Below, piece by piece: positions 35,565 through 46,939 of a stretch of DNA of 64,000 nt. The translations under genes and the position numbers were made by a program. The stretch is from Apodemus sylvaticus. Lineage: Eukaryota > Chordata > Mammalia > Rodentia > Muridae. The stretch lies in contig NC_067485.1 in the NCBI RefSeq assembly GCF_947179515.1, positions 13,272,096 to 13,336,095 on the forward strand. Reading direction: 5' to 3'. Numbering within the stretch: the stretch's first letter is position 1; each line of letters begins with the position of its first letter. The notes beneath the pieces were generated by a model. It was given only the letters and a program-made list of their open reading frames with translations. It did not search any database and was not told the origin of the DNA.

Positions 35565-35790
35565 TCTGTCCTCAAAGACTTGGTCCCCATTTTAGTGATA
35601 TGAGAGGTGGTGGGACCTTTAGGAGCTAATGGCCTAGTGAGAAATCCTTAGGCCCTCTGAATGGATTCTGGGGTCTGAATGTCACCTCACTTCCTGTTGG
35701 TAATGCCTTCTGTATTGGCTGCCTTGAGGTCTTCCCCAAAGTCAGGCACATGAAGACATGTGACCGAAGACTCTTGTCTTTAAGAGCTCA
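35565..35790 (+). mobile_element. Possible MaLR LTR fragment
   Basis: GATATGAGAGGTGGTGGGAC followed by TTTAGGAGCTAATGGCCTAG recalls the first third of MST/THE1-type LTRs. Weak. Confidence 0.3.
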
Positions 35791-35800
35791 AACCCTATCA

Positions 35801-35805
<5 letters not shown>

Positions 35806-35839
<34 letters not shown>

Positions 35840-36000
35840 TAATACACATATAGGGAGAAAGGAATCATTTCCTCCTTAGGAGGGAGGAAGAGAGATATAT
35901 ACATACACATACGCATATACACATACATATACATTATATATATGTGTATACACTGAGAAAAAAAGAGAGAGATACATATAGGGAGAGTGAGAGAGAGATA
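35806..36000 (+). repeat. (TG)n and AT/AC-rich simple repeats
   Basis: A perfect TG run at 35806-35839, then TATACATACACATA-type alternation with a palindromic ATTATATATATGTGTATAC stretch near 35931-35950. Confidence 0.9.
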
Positions 36001-37459
36001 CTTATACATTTAGAGGGAAGGGAGAACAGAGGTGAGGAGGGAGGAGTTTGGCTAGACCATGGATGTAGAATGTGGGGTCAGTAGGGTCACTGAGGGAGGC
36101 TGAGGAGGCATATTGATCTAATACCAAAAAAGTGCTCAAACATTATGACCTGCTCTGCGTCCTGATGGCGGAGAAGATGCCTTTGAGAGATGATGAGTGG
36201 GAGAAGAAGGAAGAGACTAAGGTATCTTCTGCTCACAAGGAACAAAAATGCCTGGAATGGCTCACAAATGCAGGACAGCTCATGGGAAGCGAGGTATGAG
36301 AGGCAATTGCCGGGGCCTGGTATCATGGGGGAGGGGGGCACAGAATCTCTGATCTTTGGCCAACTTCTGTACCGACCTCATGTCTGCATCCCCAGCTGCC
36401 ATCTCTTCCCACTTCAGAAGACATGTTTGTAACTCTACTTCTGGTCCTCCAGAATTTTCGCTCTCATGGTACCTCTACTTGGGCCTTAAAGCTACATGGC
36501 TTTAATTCTCCGTCTCCTGACTATTCACATCGGAGGACAGAACAGTCTGAGGAAAGGGGCTCTTAAGCCTCAAGACCAAGGGAAGGAAGTGGCATTGCTG
36601 ATGGCGGACGGGCTGCCAGGAAGGCACCTGCAGTACAATCGCCACGTGAAGCAACAGTTGTCCCAGAGAGGGCCTGACTGGCCCAGGTCCAAAATAAGGA
36701 ACTGGCAGAATGTGAGGGTTGACCACAGGGCCAAGGTACTTGTGGGAACATGTTTCTGTGAGGGTTTTGGGGGTAAGATCTGCATTAAGTTAGCTTCGAG
36801 GAAAGCAGGTTGCCTTCCGCATTAGGGGTGCATCTAGCCACTCAGTTGAAAGTCTGATTGAGATGAAAATGCCCAACTCTAAGCAAAGATGGGGTTGAGC
36901 CAGCAACAGGTTCCTATGTGGTGGTCTCAGCCCAGGGCCTTAGACTTCAGGGTTGCCAACCTCATGATTGTGTGAACTGATTCCTTCAAATACACCCCTG
37001 GAGGCTGAAGAGATGTCTCAGTCTGTCTGCTCTTCCGGCACGTGCTGACTCAGCTTTCCCTATTCAATCTCCTACCAGGCCTAACTCTCGCCCTGCTGGA
37101 AAGCCAAGGTCAGAATAGCAGGCTAGCCCACATGCTCCTCCTCTGAGCTCTCAGAGTGGAGCACGTTTGCTTTTAAAGCACATCACATGGTTCTGTCAGG
37201 GCAACTTACTCATGTGATGTGTGCCCACATGAGAGGTCAGGAAGGAAAGAGGAGGGCAGGATTCAGGGCTATTGGTCCCTCTCAGGACGCTTCTACTTGT
37301 GTACCAGGGCCCAGGGCTCACACATAGCTTTCCCTAGTTTGAAAGTCTTGCAAAGCGACAACTGACTCCACCAGGCACTGTAGTATATTACAGAGAAGAA
37401 GCCAGGCATGGACATGTTCCTTTTGACATGAAAGTTGGAATATTTTCTTGAGTTATCTG
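36001..37459. other. No recognised gene
   Basis: Mixed unique sequence; overlapping frames around 36496-36825 show no recognisable domain. Confidence 0.4.
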
Positions 37460-37486
37460 ACTAGTCTTTTTTTAAACATTCAGTGT

Positions 37487-37526
<40 letters not shown>

Positions 37527-37660
37527 GTAAAGAACAGAGGGCAACTTTCAGGACTCAGTTCTTTCCTTGTACCATGTCGTCCCAGTGATTAGACTCAGGC
37601 CAACAGGGTTAAGTGATAAAATGCCTTCATCTTCTGACTGACCCATCTTGCCTGTCCAGA
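37460..37660 (-). mobile_element. B3 SINE, minus orientation, with GT run
   Basis: A GT run at 37486-37525 then AACAGAGGGCAACTTTCAGG, TACCATGTCGTCCCAGTGAT and CTGACTGACCCATCTTGCC match reverse B3. Confidence 0.7.
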
Positions 37661-37679
37661 ATTGTTATTCACTTATTCA

Positions 37680-38280
37680 TTTGTATGTCTGTATGAGTGT
37701 ACACATGTGTCTGTGTGAGTATACACATGTGTCTGTATGAGTGTGTGCACATGTGTCTGTGTGAGTGTGCACATGTGTCTGTGTGAGTGTACACATGTAT
37801 CTGTGTGAGTGTGCACATGTGTCTGTGTGAGTGTGCACATGTGTCTGTGTGAGTGTGCACATGTGTCTGTGTGAGTGTACACATGTGTCTGTGTAAGTGT
37901 GTGCACATGTGTGTCTGTCTGTGTGTATACATGTATCTGTGAGAGTACACATGTGTCTGTGTGACTGTACACATGTGTCTGTGTGAGTGTGTGCACATGT
38001 GTGTCTGTCTGTATGTATACATGTATCTGTGAAAGTGCACATGTGTCTGTGTGCGTGTACACATGTGTCTGTATAAAAGTGTGCACATGTGCCTTGGAAG
38101 CATGCAAATGTGCTTGTGTGTGCATGTTTCTGTATGAGTGTGTAAATGTGTCTGTGTGAGTGTATGCATATGTATCTGTGTGTGCACATGTGATATGTGC
38201 ATGTGAGTGTGTGCACATGTGGCTGTGAGTATGTGTATGTGCTGTGTGCAGATGCGCATGCCTGTACGTGTGCTCAGGGG
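37680..38280 (+). repeat. GT-rich minisatellite, 22-bp unit and variants
   Basis: The unit is close to GTGTCTGTGTGAGTGTGCAC plus AT, repeated about 25 times with drift toward the right end. On the minus strand all three frames are open for 179-224 residues because 22 is not a multiple of three and the unit lacks stops. Confidence 0.95.
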
Positions 38281-38424
38281 CCCTCTCTTACCTCTCGGTG
38301 TACTCCTTTGAGGCGGAGTCTCTCCCGCATCCCAGGCTCCCATCTTCTCAGACTAGAAGCCAGCAAGCCCCATCAATCCTCTTGTCTCCCCTGCTCTCCT
38401 CAGAGCTGGGCTCGGAGATGTGCA

Positions 38425-38515
38425 TGTGTCTGGCTTCTTGGGTGCTGGGCTGTGGATGAGGCCATGTGTTTGCCCAGCAAGCCTTTGTAACCACTGAGCC
38501 ATCTTGCCAGTCTCA
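38425..38515 (-). mobile_element. B3-like fragment, minus orientation
   Basis: TGTTTGCCCAGCAAGCCTTT and AACCACTGAGCCATCTTGCC are the reverse of the tRNA-like B2/B3 end. Confidence 0.55.
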
Positions 38516-38668
38516 AAACCTTTTGACTTTTCATTCTTAAAAGCTATAATATTAGTTTTTAACTAGAAACACTGCTTTAAAAAAGTCAGCCCAAACCTTT
38601 TGACTTTTCATTCTTAAAAACTATAATATTAATTTTTAATATTAAGTAGAAACACTCCTTTTTTTAAA
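38515..38668 (+). repeat. Tandem duplication, about 77-bp unit
   Basis: CCTTTTGACTTTTCATTCTT and the following AT-rich part occur at about 38519 and again at about 38596, with a few substitutions and a short insertion in the second copy. Confidence 0.9.
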
Positions 38669-38933
38669 AAAAGACAATAAAACTTGTAAACAATTAAAAC
38701 ATATGTACTTCTAAGTGAGTCTCCTGAACTCTTCTCTTCAGAGGTCTTATGAACTATTGGTCATATTCCAGAATTTGATCTTATACATTAAAAATGACAC
38801 ATTTAAATCATTTTATTGTAAAAAATAAGTCATATTACATATTCTGTATTCTGCTTTAAGGTAAGAATAACCATATCTGATAGTTTATACAAACGGATAT
38901 AATGTTTCCTTTTAAACTAGTAGAAAGGCTTTT

Positions 38934-39455
38934 GCATTAGTTAGCTATTGCTGTGTAACAAGTTGCCACAATTAGTAGCTTTTTGTTATCTCACAATTTC
39001 TGCAGGTCAGGCATCTGCATAAGTACTAGTCCTGGTCTCCATTTCTGGTTCTCTCATCTGGCTGTAATGGAGTTGTCTGGAAGGTTTGAGTTCTCTTCTG
39101 AAAGCCTCACAGGGCAGATCTCCTTCCTGACAAAATTCAGGGACTTTTGGTTTAGTGCTCCGAGGGCTTGAGTTCTTCAGTGGCTATTGGACAGATGAAT
39201 TGGTCTCAGTTCTTTTTCTTGTAGCCATTCCTAATATGGTGGCTTTCTTCTCCAAAGCCAGCAAAGCAGCAAATGCACTGGCCAGATAGAAGTTAGAGCT
39301 GTTTGTCATCAAATTGCACAGGTAGCATCCTCTTGAATTGAGACAAGAATCAAGATGTGGGTCCCGCCCACTTTCAAAGTAATGGTTTGAAAGGTAGGCA
39401 GGTGTAAGCACTAGGGACCAGGGACCACGAGGGCTGCTGTCTGCCACAGTGTTTG
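38934..39455 (-). mobile_element. MLT1-type MaLR LTR, minus orientation
   Basis: GTTAGCTATTGCTGTGTAAC, TTATCTCACAATTTCTGCAGG, AAAGCCAGCAAAGCAGC and GTGGGTCCCGCCCAC appear in the order of a reversed ancient MLT1 LTR. Confidence 0.6.
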
Positions 39456-39691
39456 TCCCAGTGTTCCAGCTGTCCCTTCATTTGCTAATGAACTGCCAGG
39501 CTGTTGATAGTTTTCATATCAGTGTAAGCAATGTCTTCATCCCATCAAGTATACCTTCACAAAATGATTCAAGATTTTCTTGAGAAAATACCTGAAAGTA
39601 GAAACTTCTCATTCTAAGGCAAATAGATTGATGTTGATTACACACTATATCAAAGTTATACCAGATGTACAAGCTCAGCAGTACTGTGAAT

Positions 39692-39693
<2 letters not shown>

Positions 39694-39731
<38 letters not shown>
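39694..39731 (+). repeat. (AC)n microsatellite
   Basis: About 19 perfect units. Confidence 0.97.
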
Positions 39732-39733
<2 letters not shown>

Positions 39734-40289
39734 AGCATTTGATCATCTGTCCGATAGTTTTTTTTGGTGTGACAGGTAATAGCTGGTGTCTCTGTGTCTT
39801 AGTCTGTAATGGTGTCTTAGTAAAGTTGAATACATATTTTTTTTTATTATCAGCTACTTATTTGGCATAGGGTGCTTTAGTTAGCAAGCATAAAAATCTA
39901 TTTGAACCAGCATAAGTATTAAAATGAAAACTCTTGGTTCTCAAAGAGAGGACAGAGAAACTCCCAGAACCAACTGTTGCTTTTCCTTGTGGGATGAGAG
40001 GCACCATCTATCCCAAGGTCTGGAAGTCAATCCATTTATTGTTTATACTCTGGGGACCCAAGAGACTTCATTTCTCTATGAATTCTTCTTTGTTTTCTTT
40101 TCCTTATTGACTGGCCCTTCCCCTGACTCAGAGTAAGGGTCCTCATAGCTTCCTTTTGAATTCTAATATAAAATGTTTCTAATCACAAAATCAGATGTAT
40201 AGGATGTCAAATGTCATATGCAATCTCTTCCCTACTCCCTTCTTTGACACATACTGACAGTTTAAAAAGTGGTATGAATCTTTTAGGTT

Positions 40290-40676
40290 TGTCTTAGTCA
40301 GGGTTTGTATTCCTGCACAAAACATCATGACCAAAAAGCAAGTTGGGGAGGAAAGAGTTTATTCAGCTTACACTTCCACATTGGTCATCACCAAAGAAAG
40401 TCAGGACTGGAACTCACACAGGGCAGGACCCTGGAGGCAGGAGCTGATGCAGAGGCCATGAATGGGATGCTGCTTACTGGATTACTTTCCCTGACTTTCT
40501 CATAGAACCCAGAACTACTAGCCCAGGGATGGCACCACCCACAACCCCCCCACCCCATTACTAATTGAGAAAATGCCTTACAGCTGGATCTCACGGAGGC
40601 ATTTCCTCAAGGGAGGCTCCTTTCCCTGTAATAACTCCAGCTTGTGTCAAGTTGACACACAAAACCAGCCAGTACA
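40290..40676 (-). mobile_element. Complete rodent LTR (MaLR/ERVL type), minus orientation
   Basis: On the plus strand the element runs from TGTCTTAGTCAGGG to CCAGCCAGTACA, so it has TG and CA ends. Its sense strand is minus: GTTTATTCAGC gives an AATAAA signal. AGGTT flanks it at 40285-40289 and 40677-40681, a perfect 5-bp duplication. Length 387. Subfamily needs a repeat library. Confidence 0.8.
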
Positions 40677-41076
40677 AGGTTCTTTTAAAAACTTTCCCCT
40701 TGTATGTCATGATGATGCTGAGATGAAGGAAGGTGGCGGAGATTAAGATGATGGTGCTATTGCTGATGGAGGCAATAGCAACAGAGATGGTGGCAGGTAC
40801 AGTTAGTGAGCATCTGCGAACAGCTGCATTATTGTAATAGTATAGCATGCTTTCCCACGCTACAAAAGGCTCATTGTTTATCACTCCCAAGACTCTGAAG
40901 TTCCTGAGGAAAGCCTTCTTATCAAATAATCATCTAATTTATATTATCCAAATTATAAAACTTGTTCCTGGGGTGCTATCGGTAGTTGATAGCATCCATC
41001 CCTACTTTTGCAGAAGACTCAGTTTCAATTTCCAATTTCATGGGAGCTGATACCCCTTTCTGGCCTCTGTAAGCAC

Positions 41077-41120
41077 TGCACACACACACACACACATACA
41101 CACACACACATACACACACG
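41077..41120 (+). repeat. (AC)n microsatellite
   Basis: CA units interrupted by two CATA units. Confidence 0.95.
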
Positions 41121-41401
41121 GAACACATACATTTATGCAGAAAATATGCACATAAAATCAACTCTGTTTTTAAAAATTAACTTTTTATTTTCCCCTATTA
41201 CTTTTATTGTGGCATTGAAATACTCAATTAGCCATTTCCAAGACATCTTCTCAAGTGTGCTGTCCTTTCTCCGCGGACCCGAGGAAGTCATGCACCTCAC
41301 TATCTCGTTGTAGTCACTAGCAGTGGCACGGACGTGGGACAGACTTTGCTCCTCCATTTCCTCTTTCTAGCCATGCAGCTTCTGATTAAGAAGCTCAGGT
41401 A

Positions 41402-41682
41402 TCAACCAAGGTACCCATGGCTCCAGCTGCATATGTAGCAGAGGATGGCCTTGTCAGGCATCAATGGGAGGCAAGGTCCTTGGTCCTATGAAGGCTCGAT
41501 AGATGCCCCAGTGTAGGGGACTCGAGGGGAGGTGGGAGTTGGGTGGGTGGAGGAACACCCTCACAGAAGCAGGGGGAGGGAGGATAGAATAGGGGGTTTC
41601 TGTGAGTAGGGGGGCTGGGAAAAAGGATAACATTTGAAATGTAAATAAAGAAAATATCCAATAAAATAAAAAAAAAAATAAA
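41402..41682 (+). mobile_element. Short L1 3' end with perfect target-site duplication
   Basis: Rodent L1 3' UTR only: CATGGCTCCAGCTGCATATG, GGCTCGATAGATGCCCCAGT, AACATTTGAAATGTAAATAA and an A-rich tail. AAGCTCAGGTA occurs at 41391-41401 and 41683-41693 without a mismatch, so this is a complete, strongly 5'-truncated and relatively recent insertion. Confidence 0.9.
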
Positions 41683-41693
41683 AAGCTCAGGTA

Positions 41694-43461
41694 GTGTTTC
41701 TGGGCTCGTGTTCTGATTTGCAGAACGGCAATGCCAGGGTTTGGAGTCTGGAGCGCCTGGCAGGAGATGTGCGGTGTTCCACGTGCGAATCGCTCCGATG
41801 GCTTTGGTGGCTGCCTCCCGAGAATAGTATTTCCTGTGTCCTGGAAGCACAGCATGTAGCCCTCCCGTTCATTCTGTAGCACATCGAAGAACAGGGAGCT
41901 TGCATATCCATTGAAGAAATGAATGGGTAATTTGAGTGCCTCTCTGTGTTTCTTTCTTGGACATTTTCCTAACTACTTTTGGACATTATTTTACTCAATT
42001 TAATTTTAATTGCTTTGTCAAGATCTTCTTCCAAGGGCTAATGGAGTATTTTTATGGGCATTGCAGTAAACTAATAGGATGACTTCAGGAGAATTGGACA
42101 CCAAGAATATAATCATTTGCTCTGTACATCTTTCCTGGGCACTGGGAAGCCACATCAAGTCGTGGGTGTCTGCTATTTCTCTTGCTCTCTAGAAACGAGC
42201 CTCATCTTCATTGAAAAGACTGGGCTCTTAGGGTCTCAGCCGGGTGCCCTCCTGCTGGTATCAGCAGTTGGGAGCACTTGGCTTTGGAGCCCAGCGGATC
42301 CTGGCATGAATCCACTCCATATGGGTGTGACCTTGAGAAATTGCCTCGTCACTGTGAGTCCTGGTCTCTGATGTACCCGTGTGCTGCACAGCCTTCCTGA
42401 CTGTGATCTTACAGGTAATGCTTTTCCGGGGCTGCCTGCTATGGTAGAATTAATGCAGCAATGTCTTGCATTAGGGTTACTTCTTGATATTACAGACATA
42501 AATACTTTATAACTGTAAGCAGTGCACTACCACCTGATTCTCCCCCTCTGTCTCCATTCCTTGGTGGCCAGGAGACTACAGAGCCTGCCATACATACACC
42601 TGTGCTGTGCGCCCACGCTGACAATGTCTAGGATTCTTGAAGGTGATGTTGACACTGGGGTGGAGATGTGAAGAGTTTTGTGCCTGAGATCGGATGGGGG
42701 CAGGTGAGAGCAGGCATGTTGGCAGACATGAATATGGGTAAAGAGGGGGTGCTCTAAGAAAGACAGCAGAGGACGGCAGCAATCTGCAAGAGACAGCGCC
42801 CCAGATGTGATCATGTTTGGAGAGGAAATCCCCCACCCCTCTGGACCCATTAACCCCACACTACTTTCTCTCCTATAATAAGGGAGATTCTGAGACTCCC
42901 CCACATTCCTAATTCCAGAAGGCCCTTGATCCTCAAGGCAGGGTAGCTGGCCTGGCCTCTCAGCAGATGCTGCCTGTGCCTCATTCAACCATGGTGCTGC
43001 AGATCCTTTGCAGGGTCCAGATTCGTAGGTCTCCCATGGGTCATAGCCCATTGATCAGTGATATCCCTGCCTCCTGTTCCCAGTGCAGGTGGTGACAGTG
43101 GAAACACCGCCTCAGTGCTGTGCCTGGCCTAGCCCCAGGGAGCCCTCCCCGAGGGAGCTGAGAAAAGCTGCAGGGTGTGTGGAAAGAGGCCAGACCCTGG
43201 CTCCCTGCCTTGCCCCTGCTCCCTGATGGCTTCTCCAGCAGCCGTAGCTTTTCTGTGATGACAGCGGCCTTCCTCAGGCCAGAAGGGCTGTGTGACCCTT
43301 CTGGAACAGTTCCAGATTCTAGTTCTACACACGTATCGTCTCATTTCCATCTCTCTTTATGAAGAAGTCTCACTGTGGGCTCCCCAAAGTGTCCCTGCAG
43401 GAAAGAGTGGACACACCCTAATGAGATGGTTTGAAGAGTACAGGAGAGGGCTATTCATAAT
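41694..43461. other. No recognised gene
   Basis: Unique-looking sequence. A 174-residue minus frame (42527-43051) has no recognisable domain. Confidence 0.4.
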
Positions 43462-43473
43462 AGGACCAGTGAG

Positions 43474-43628
43474 GGCGGTGGTGGCTCACACCTGTAATCC
43501 CAGCACTCCGGGAGGCAGAGGCAGGCAGATCTCTGAGTTCGAGGCCAGCCTGGTCTACAGAGTGAGTTCCAGGATAGCCAGGGCTACACAGAGAAACCCT
43601 GTCTCGAAAAAAACCAAAAAAAAAAAAA
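43474..43628 (+). mobile_element. B1 SINE with 12-bp target-site duplication
   Basis: Full B1: CACACCTGTAATCCCAGCAC, GTTCGAGGCCAGCCTGGTCT, GAGAAACCCTGTCTCG and an A tail. AGGACCAGTGAG flanks it at 43462-43473 and 43629-43640. Confidence 0.95.
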
Positions 43629-44162
43629 AGGACCAGTGAGCTTGTGGGGACCATGAAAGACAGTCCTTAGCCACTGCTGGCCATTGGTCCTCCAAGACTG
43701 ACAGGGGAGGGGACAGAACAAATTCCAGATGGAGAGAGGTGGGTTGAGTATGCCTGGAAGCAGCTGCTCCTTTCTGAAGAGGGAGATTCAACTCCAGTAA
43801 CCCTACTGTGTGAAAGGCAAGATGGCGCCCTCCCTTTACCCTGGCCTGGCAGAGCTCCCCATGACAGCGCACAATGGGAAGCTAGGAGACAAAGGGCTTA
43901 GTGTAGATGACTTTTGGGGGTGGAGAGAGTCCGGGGGTTATTGCTACCACAGGGAAGCCACACCCCAGGGTCCACAAGCACCTGTGCACATCGCCCTGAA
44001 CCCATCTCTGTTAGAGGGACCTTGCACTAACTTTTCCAGTTGCCTCACAACCCTCTGAGGCAGATGACAACTTCAGTAGCATCCCTAATCCAACAGACAC
44101 GTCATGTACCTGACGACCTCAGGTGCCATGCTGCTGCTACTTAGCATTCACCGCCATTGGCC

Positions 44163-44310
44163 TTTTTTTTTTTCATGACATGAGTATCTCTGTGTAGCCT
44201 GGTTGTCCTGGAACTCTCTCTGTAGACCAGGCTGGCCTTGAATTAGGAGATCCACCTGCCTCTGCCTCCCGAGTGCTGGGATTGAAGGAGCGTACCACCA
44301 TGCATTGCTC
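44163..44310 (-). mobile_element. B1 SINE, minus orientation
   Basis: A T run, then GTAGCCTGGTTGTCCTGGAA, AGACCAGGCTGGCCTTGAAT and GCCTCCCGAGTGCTGGGATT. Confidence 0.9.
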
Positions 44311-44320
44311 ACTGCTGATG

Positions 44321-44716
44321 ACTATCTTAATTGGCTCTTCTATTGCCCTGATGAAAATTATGTCCAAAACCAAGGTGTGAAGGAAAGGGTTTTATTTCAT
44401 CTTACTCTTCCATATCACCTGGGAAAGCGGCCAGGGACTCGAGACAGGAACCTGAAGGTAGGAATTGAAGCAGAGACCGTGGAGAGATGCTACTTACTGC
44501 CATGCTCCCCAGTGTTTACTTCCTTAGAGTGTGCAGACCACCTGCCTGGGGGGAGCACTGCCCATAGAGAGCTCCCCTCCTCACATCAGCCATTAGCTAA
44601 GAAAATGCACCGTAGACTTGCCTACTGAGTCTGATGGAGACAATGTCTCAGTCCAAGTTCCTTCTTCCTATACGATCCTGGTTTCTATCTAATTGACTAA
44701 AACTCTAACCAGAACA
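44321..44716 (-). mobile_element. Diverged LTR related to the one at 40290-40676, minus orientation
   Basis: GGAAAGGGTTTTATTTCATC, GACAGGAACCTGAAGGTAGG, GAAGCAGAGACCGTGG and AGACTTGCCTACTGAGTCTGATGG follow a related MaLR/ERVL-type LTR, more decayed. Confidence 0.55.
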
Positions 44717-45230
44717 ACTGTGTTAGTGGTCTGGACAGTTACTGCGCTATACTACATTATTGGTAAGAAGACACTTCTAGTCACTAGCTTGCTGCCAAGC
44801 ATTATGGTGTGTTCCGCTTGCCCCGAGCTTACTATTTCTCTTGATGACATCTAGAGGCTACTTGGAGTGACTGACCACTGAGGCTTTGGGTGGTATAACA
44901 CGGAACAGCATCATCATGTGTACCACAGGGCACATCTCCACCCTTAAGCAGCTCAGAGGTGCAATTGAAGTGTACTTGACCACACTGTAAAACACTGCTT
45001 TTGTATCGGCTAGAGATGTAAAAACCTCCAGGCCAGGGCTCCCAGCCAGGCTGGACGTTAGAATCCACTGGAGCTATTTCTGATTACACTTGAGCCTGGG
45101 GCTCTCTGGGGGTAGGGAACTCATTCATGTCTGGTGGGCATCAGGTTGGGGATTTCAGCCTCTGGGAGCTTAACTTTGGCTGGAGAAAGGAGAAACTGGA
45201 GCACTAGTCGGGTCTTTGAAGGTGAGTGCT

Positions 45231-45498
45231 AGCCGGGCTTGGTGGTGCCCAGCACTTGGGAGGCAGAGTCAGGTGGATTTCTGAGTTCAAGGCCAGCCTG
45301 GTCTACAGAGTGAGTTCCAGGACAGCCAGGGCTACACAGAGAAACCCTGTCTAGAAAAACCAAAATAAAATAAAATAAAATAAAATAAAATAAAATAAAA
45401 TAAAATAAAATAAAATAAAATAAAATAAAATAAAAAAATTAAAAAAAATTAAAAAAAGAAAGAAAGAAAGAAAGAAAGAAGGAAAGAAAGAAAGAAAA
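45231..45498 (+). mobile_element. B1 SINE whose tail became an (AAAAT)n/(GAAA)n microsatellite
   Basis: The B1 body is 45231-45360; the tail carries about 16 AAAAT units and then GAAA units. TGAAGGTGAGTGCT occurs at 45217-45230 and 45499-45512. The duplication encloses the microsatellites, showing that they arose from the SINE tail. Confidence 0.95.
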
Positions 45499-45749
45499 TG
45501 AAGGTGAGTGCTGAAACCTTTCTTGAGGGAAGGGGAGTGGCCTGCGAAAGGTCAGAGGAAAGGAAATCAGAAAGGAAATCCACAAACATTCCACAGACAG
45601 GAAGCCCAAGGCAGGAGCCTGTCTGACGGCTGCCTCAGATAGGGCCCGCCACATGGCAGGGCTTGGTAAATATTAGCTTAAGAGAGAGAGAATGGGCACG
45701 TGCCCTCTAAATGGCTGAACTTGTAACTCAGTATTTCTTTGTATTCTGT

Positions 45750-46060
45750 GTGTATCCTTTTCTTGTGTAACAAAATAGCATGAGTCCTGTGGTTTACAGG
45801 ACAGACATCCACAGTTCCAGAGGCTGGAAGTCTGAGACAAAGAATGTGGAGATCAGCTCCTTCTGCCCTGTGCCCCACCCACCCACCCCAGGCTTTAGTT
45901 GGCCATGACATTCTTTGGCCCAGGGTTTGTTCCTGTATCTGGTCATGTTTTCGTGATCCCAGTATTCTCTGCTTATCAGGACTCTGGGGGGGCGGGGGTG
46001 TCAGTCTATCCCAGATGATATCACATTCATCATCTGCCAAGACTTTGATACTCTTTGTAT
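45750..46060 (-). mobile_element. Possible MaLR-type LTR fragment, minus orientation
   Basis: CAGTTCCAGAGGCTGGAAGT is a block shared by several reversed mammalian MaLR LTRs. The remainder is weak. Confidence 0.3.
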
Positions 46061-46095
46061 ACAGTTTGAACACATCTCTTTACAGGTCATATACT

Positions 46096-46421
46096 GGTAG
46101 CTTGGCCCTCCGTGTGCTGACGCTGAGAGGAGGTGAGGCCTACGTGGAAGGTCTCTACATGATTGTGGCATCACCCTCAGAAGTGATCAATGCTGGCTTT
46201 GTGGTGTGAGTGCTCATGAGCACCAGTCAGTATGTGTCGGATCTCTTCCACACACGGCTATCTCCTCCTCCCTATCTGCCGTGCTATAATGAATTGAGAG
46301 GAACCTTGGCAGGGGATGCCAGTACAATGGTCCTAGGATGCTGAGCCAAATAAATCTCTTTTCTTTACAAATTATCCAGGCTCTTGGATTTTGTTGATAG
46401 ATACACAAAATTGACTAAGAT
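46096..46421 (+). mobile_element. MST/THE1-like MaLR LTR, 3' part
   Basis: CCAAATAAATCTCTTTTCTTTACAAATTATCC-type end (AATAAA near 46348) followed by GATAGATACACAAAATTGAC is typical of the U5 end of these LTRs. Confidence 0.55.
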
Positions 46422-46569
46422 AAGCCTTTTTACCAATAAGTCAAGTACTAGTGTTGACTTCACTGTCTTTTGGGTGATCCCCAATTCATATGACACAATT
46501 CATATGACCTTGCTAACTAAAGAGCTTAGAGATTTAATCCTTCCCTTTATAGCTCCTTTGAGTATGTGA

Positions 46570-46690
46570 TGCATACTGTGTTCTAGATGTCGCAGGTCAG
46601 AATAGAAATGAGCAAAGGCATTGAATACTGGCGCCCTGCCGCCAAGGAGCTCACAGCCTCCAGAATAGAATGCCCATAAATAGGTAATAG
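46570..46690 (-). mobile_element. L2 fragment, minus orientation
   Basis: TACTGTGTTCTAGATGTC, then GAGCAAAGGC and CAAGGAGCTCACAGCCTCCAG follow the reverse L2 end. Confidence 0.4.
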
Positions 46691-46736
46691 AGAAGGCTAC
46701 TGAAGAAAAGAGAAGGCTACTGAGAACAGTCTAGGC

Positions 46737-46931
46737 CAGAAGCTCTCAACCTTCCAAATGCTGTGACCCTTCAATACAGTTCCTCACGTTGTGGTGACCC
46801 CCCCCCAACCATAAAATTATTCTCATTGCTACTTCATAGCTGTAATTTTATGACCATTATCAACCTTAATGTAGACATCTGTGTTTTCTGGTGGTCCTAG
46901 GCAACCCCAGTCCACAGGTTGAGAACCATTG
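46737..46931 (+). mobile_element. URR1-like non-autonomous hAT element
   Basis: Terminal parts CAGAAGCTCTCAACCTT and AGGTTGAGAACCATTG are inverted to each other. Internal CAATACAGTTCCTCACGTTG and GCTACTTCATAGCTGTAATT are typical of rodent URR1. Flanks GTCTAGGC (46729-46736) and CTCTAGGC (46932-46939) are an 8-bp duplication with one change, as expected of hAT. Confidence 0.85.
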
Positions 46932-46939
46932 CTCTAGGC

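Noticed and set aside
37669..38343. 224-residue minus-strand frame rich in His and Thr
   Set aside because: It is the translation of the 22-bp GT minisatellite; the other two minus frames are open too.
42527..43051. 174-residue minus-strand frame
   Set aside because: Unrecognised, single frame in otherwise non-coding DNA, no repeats of known exons; kept only as a weak possibility.
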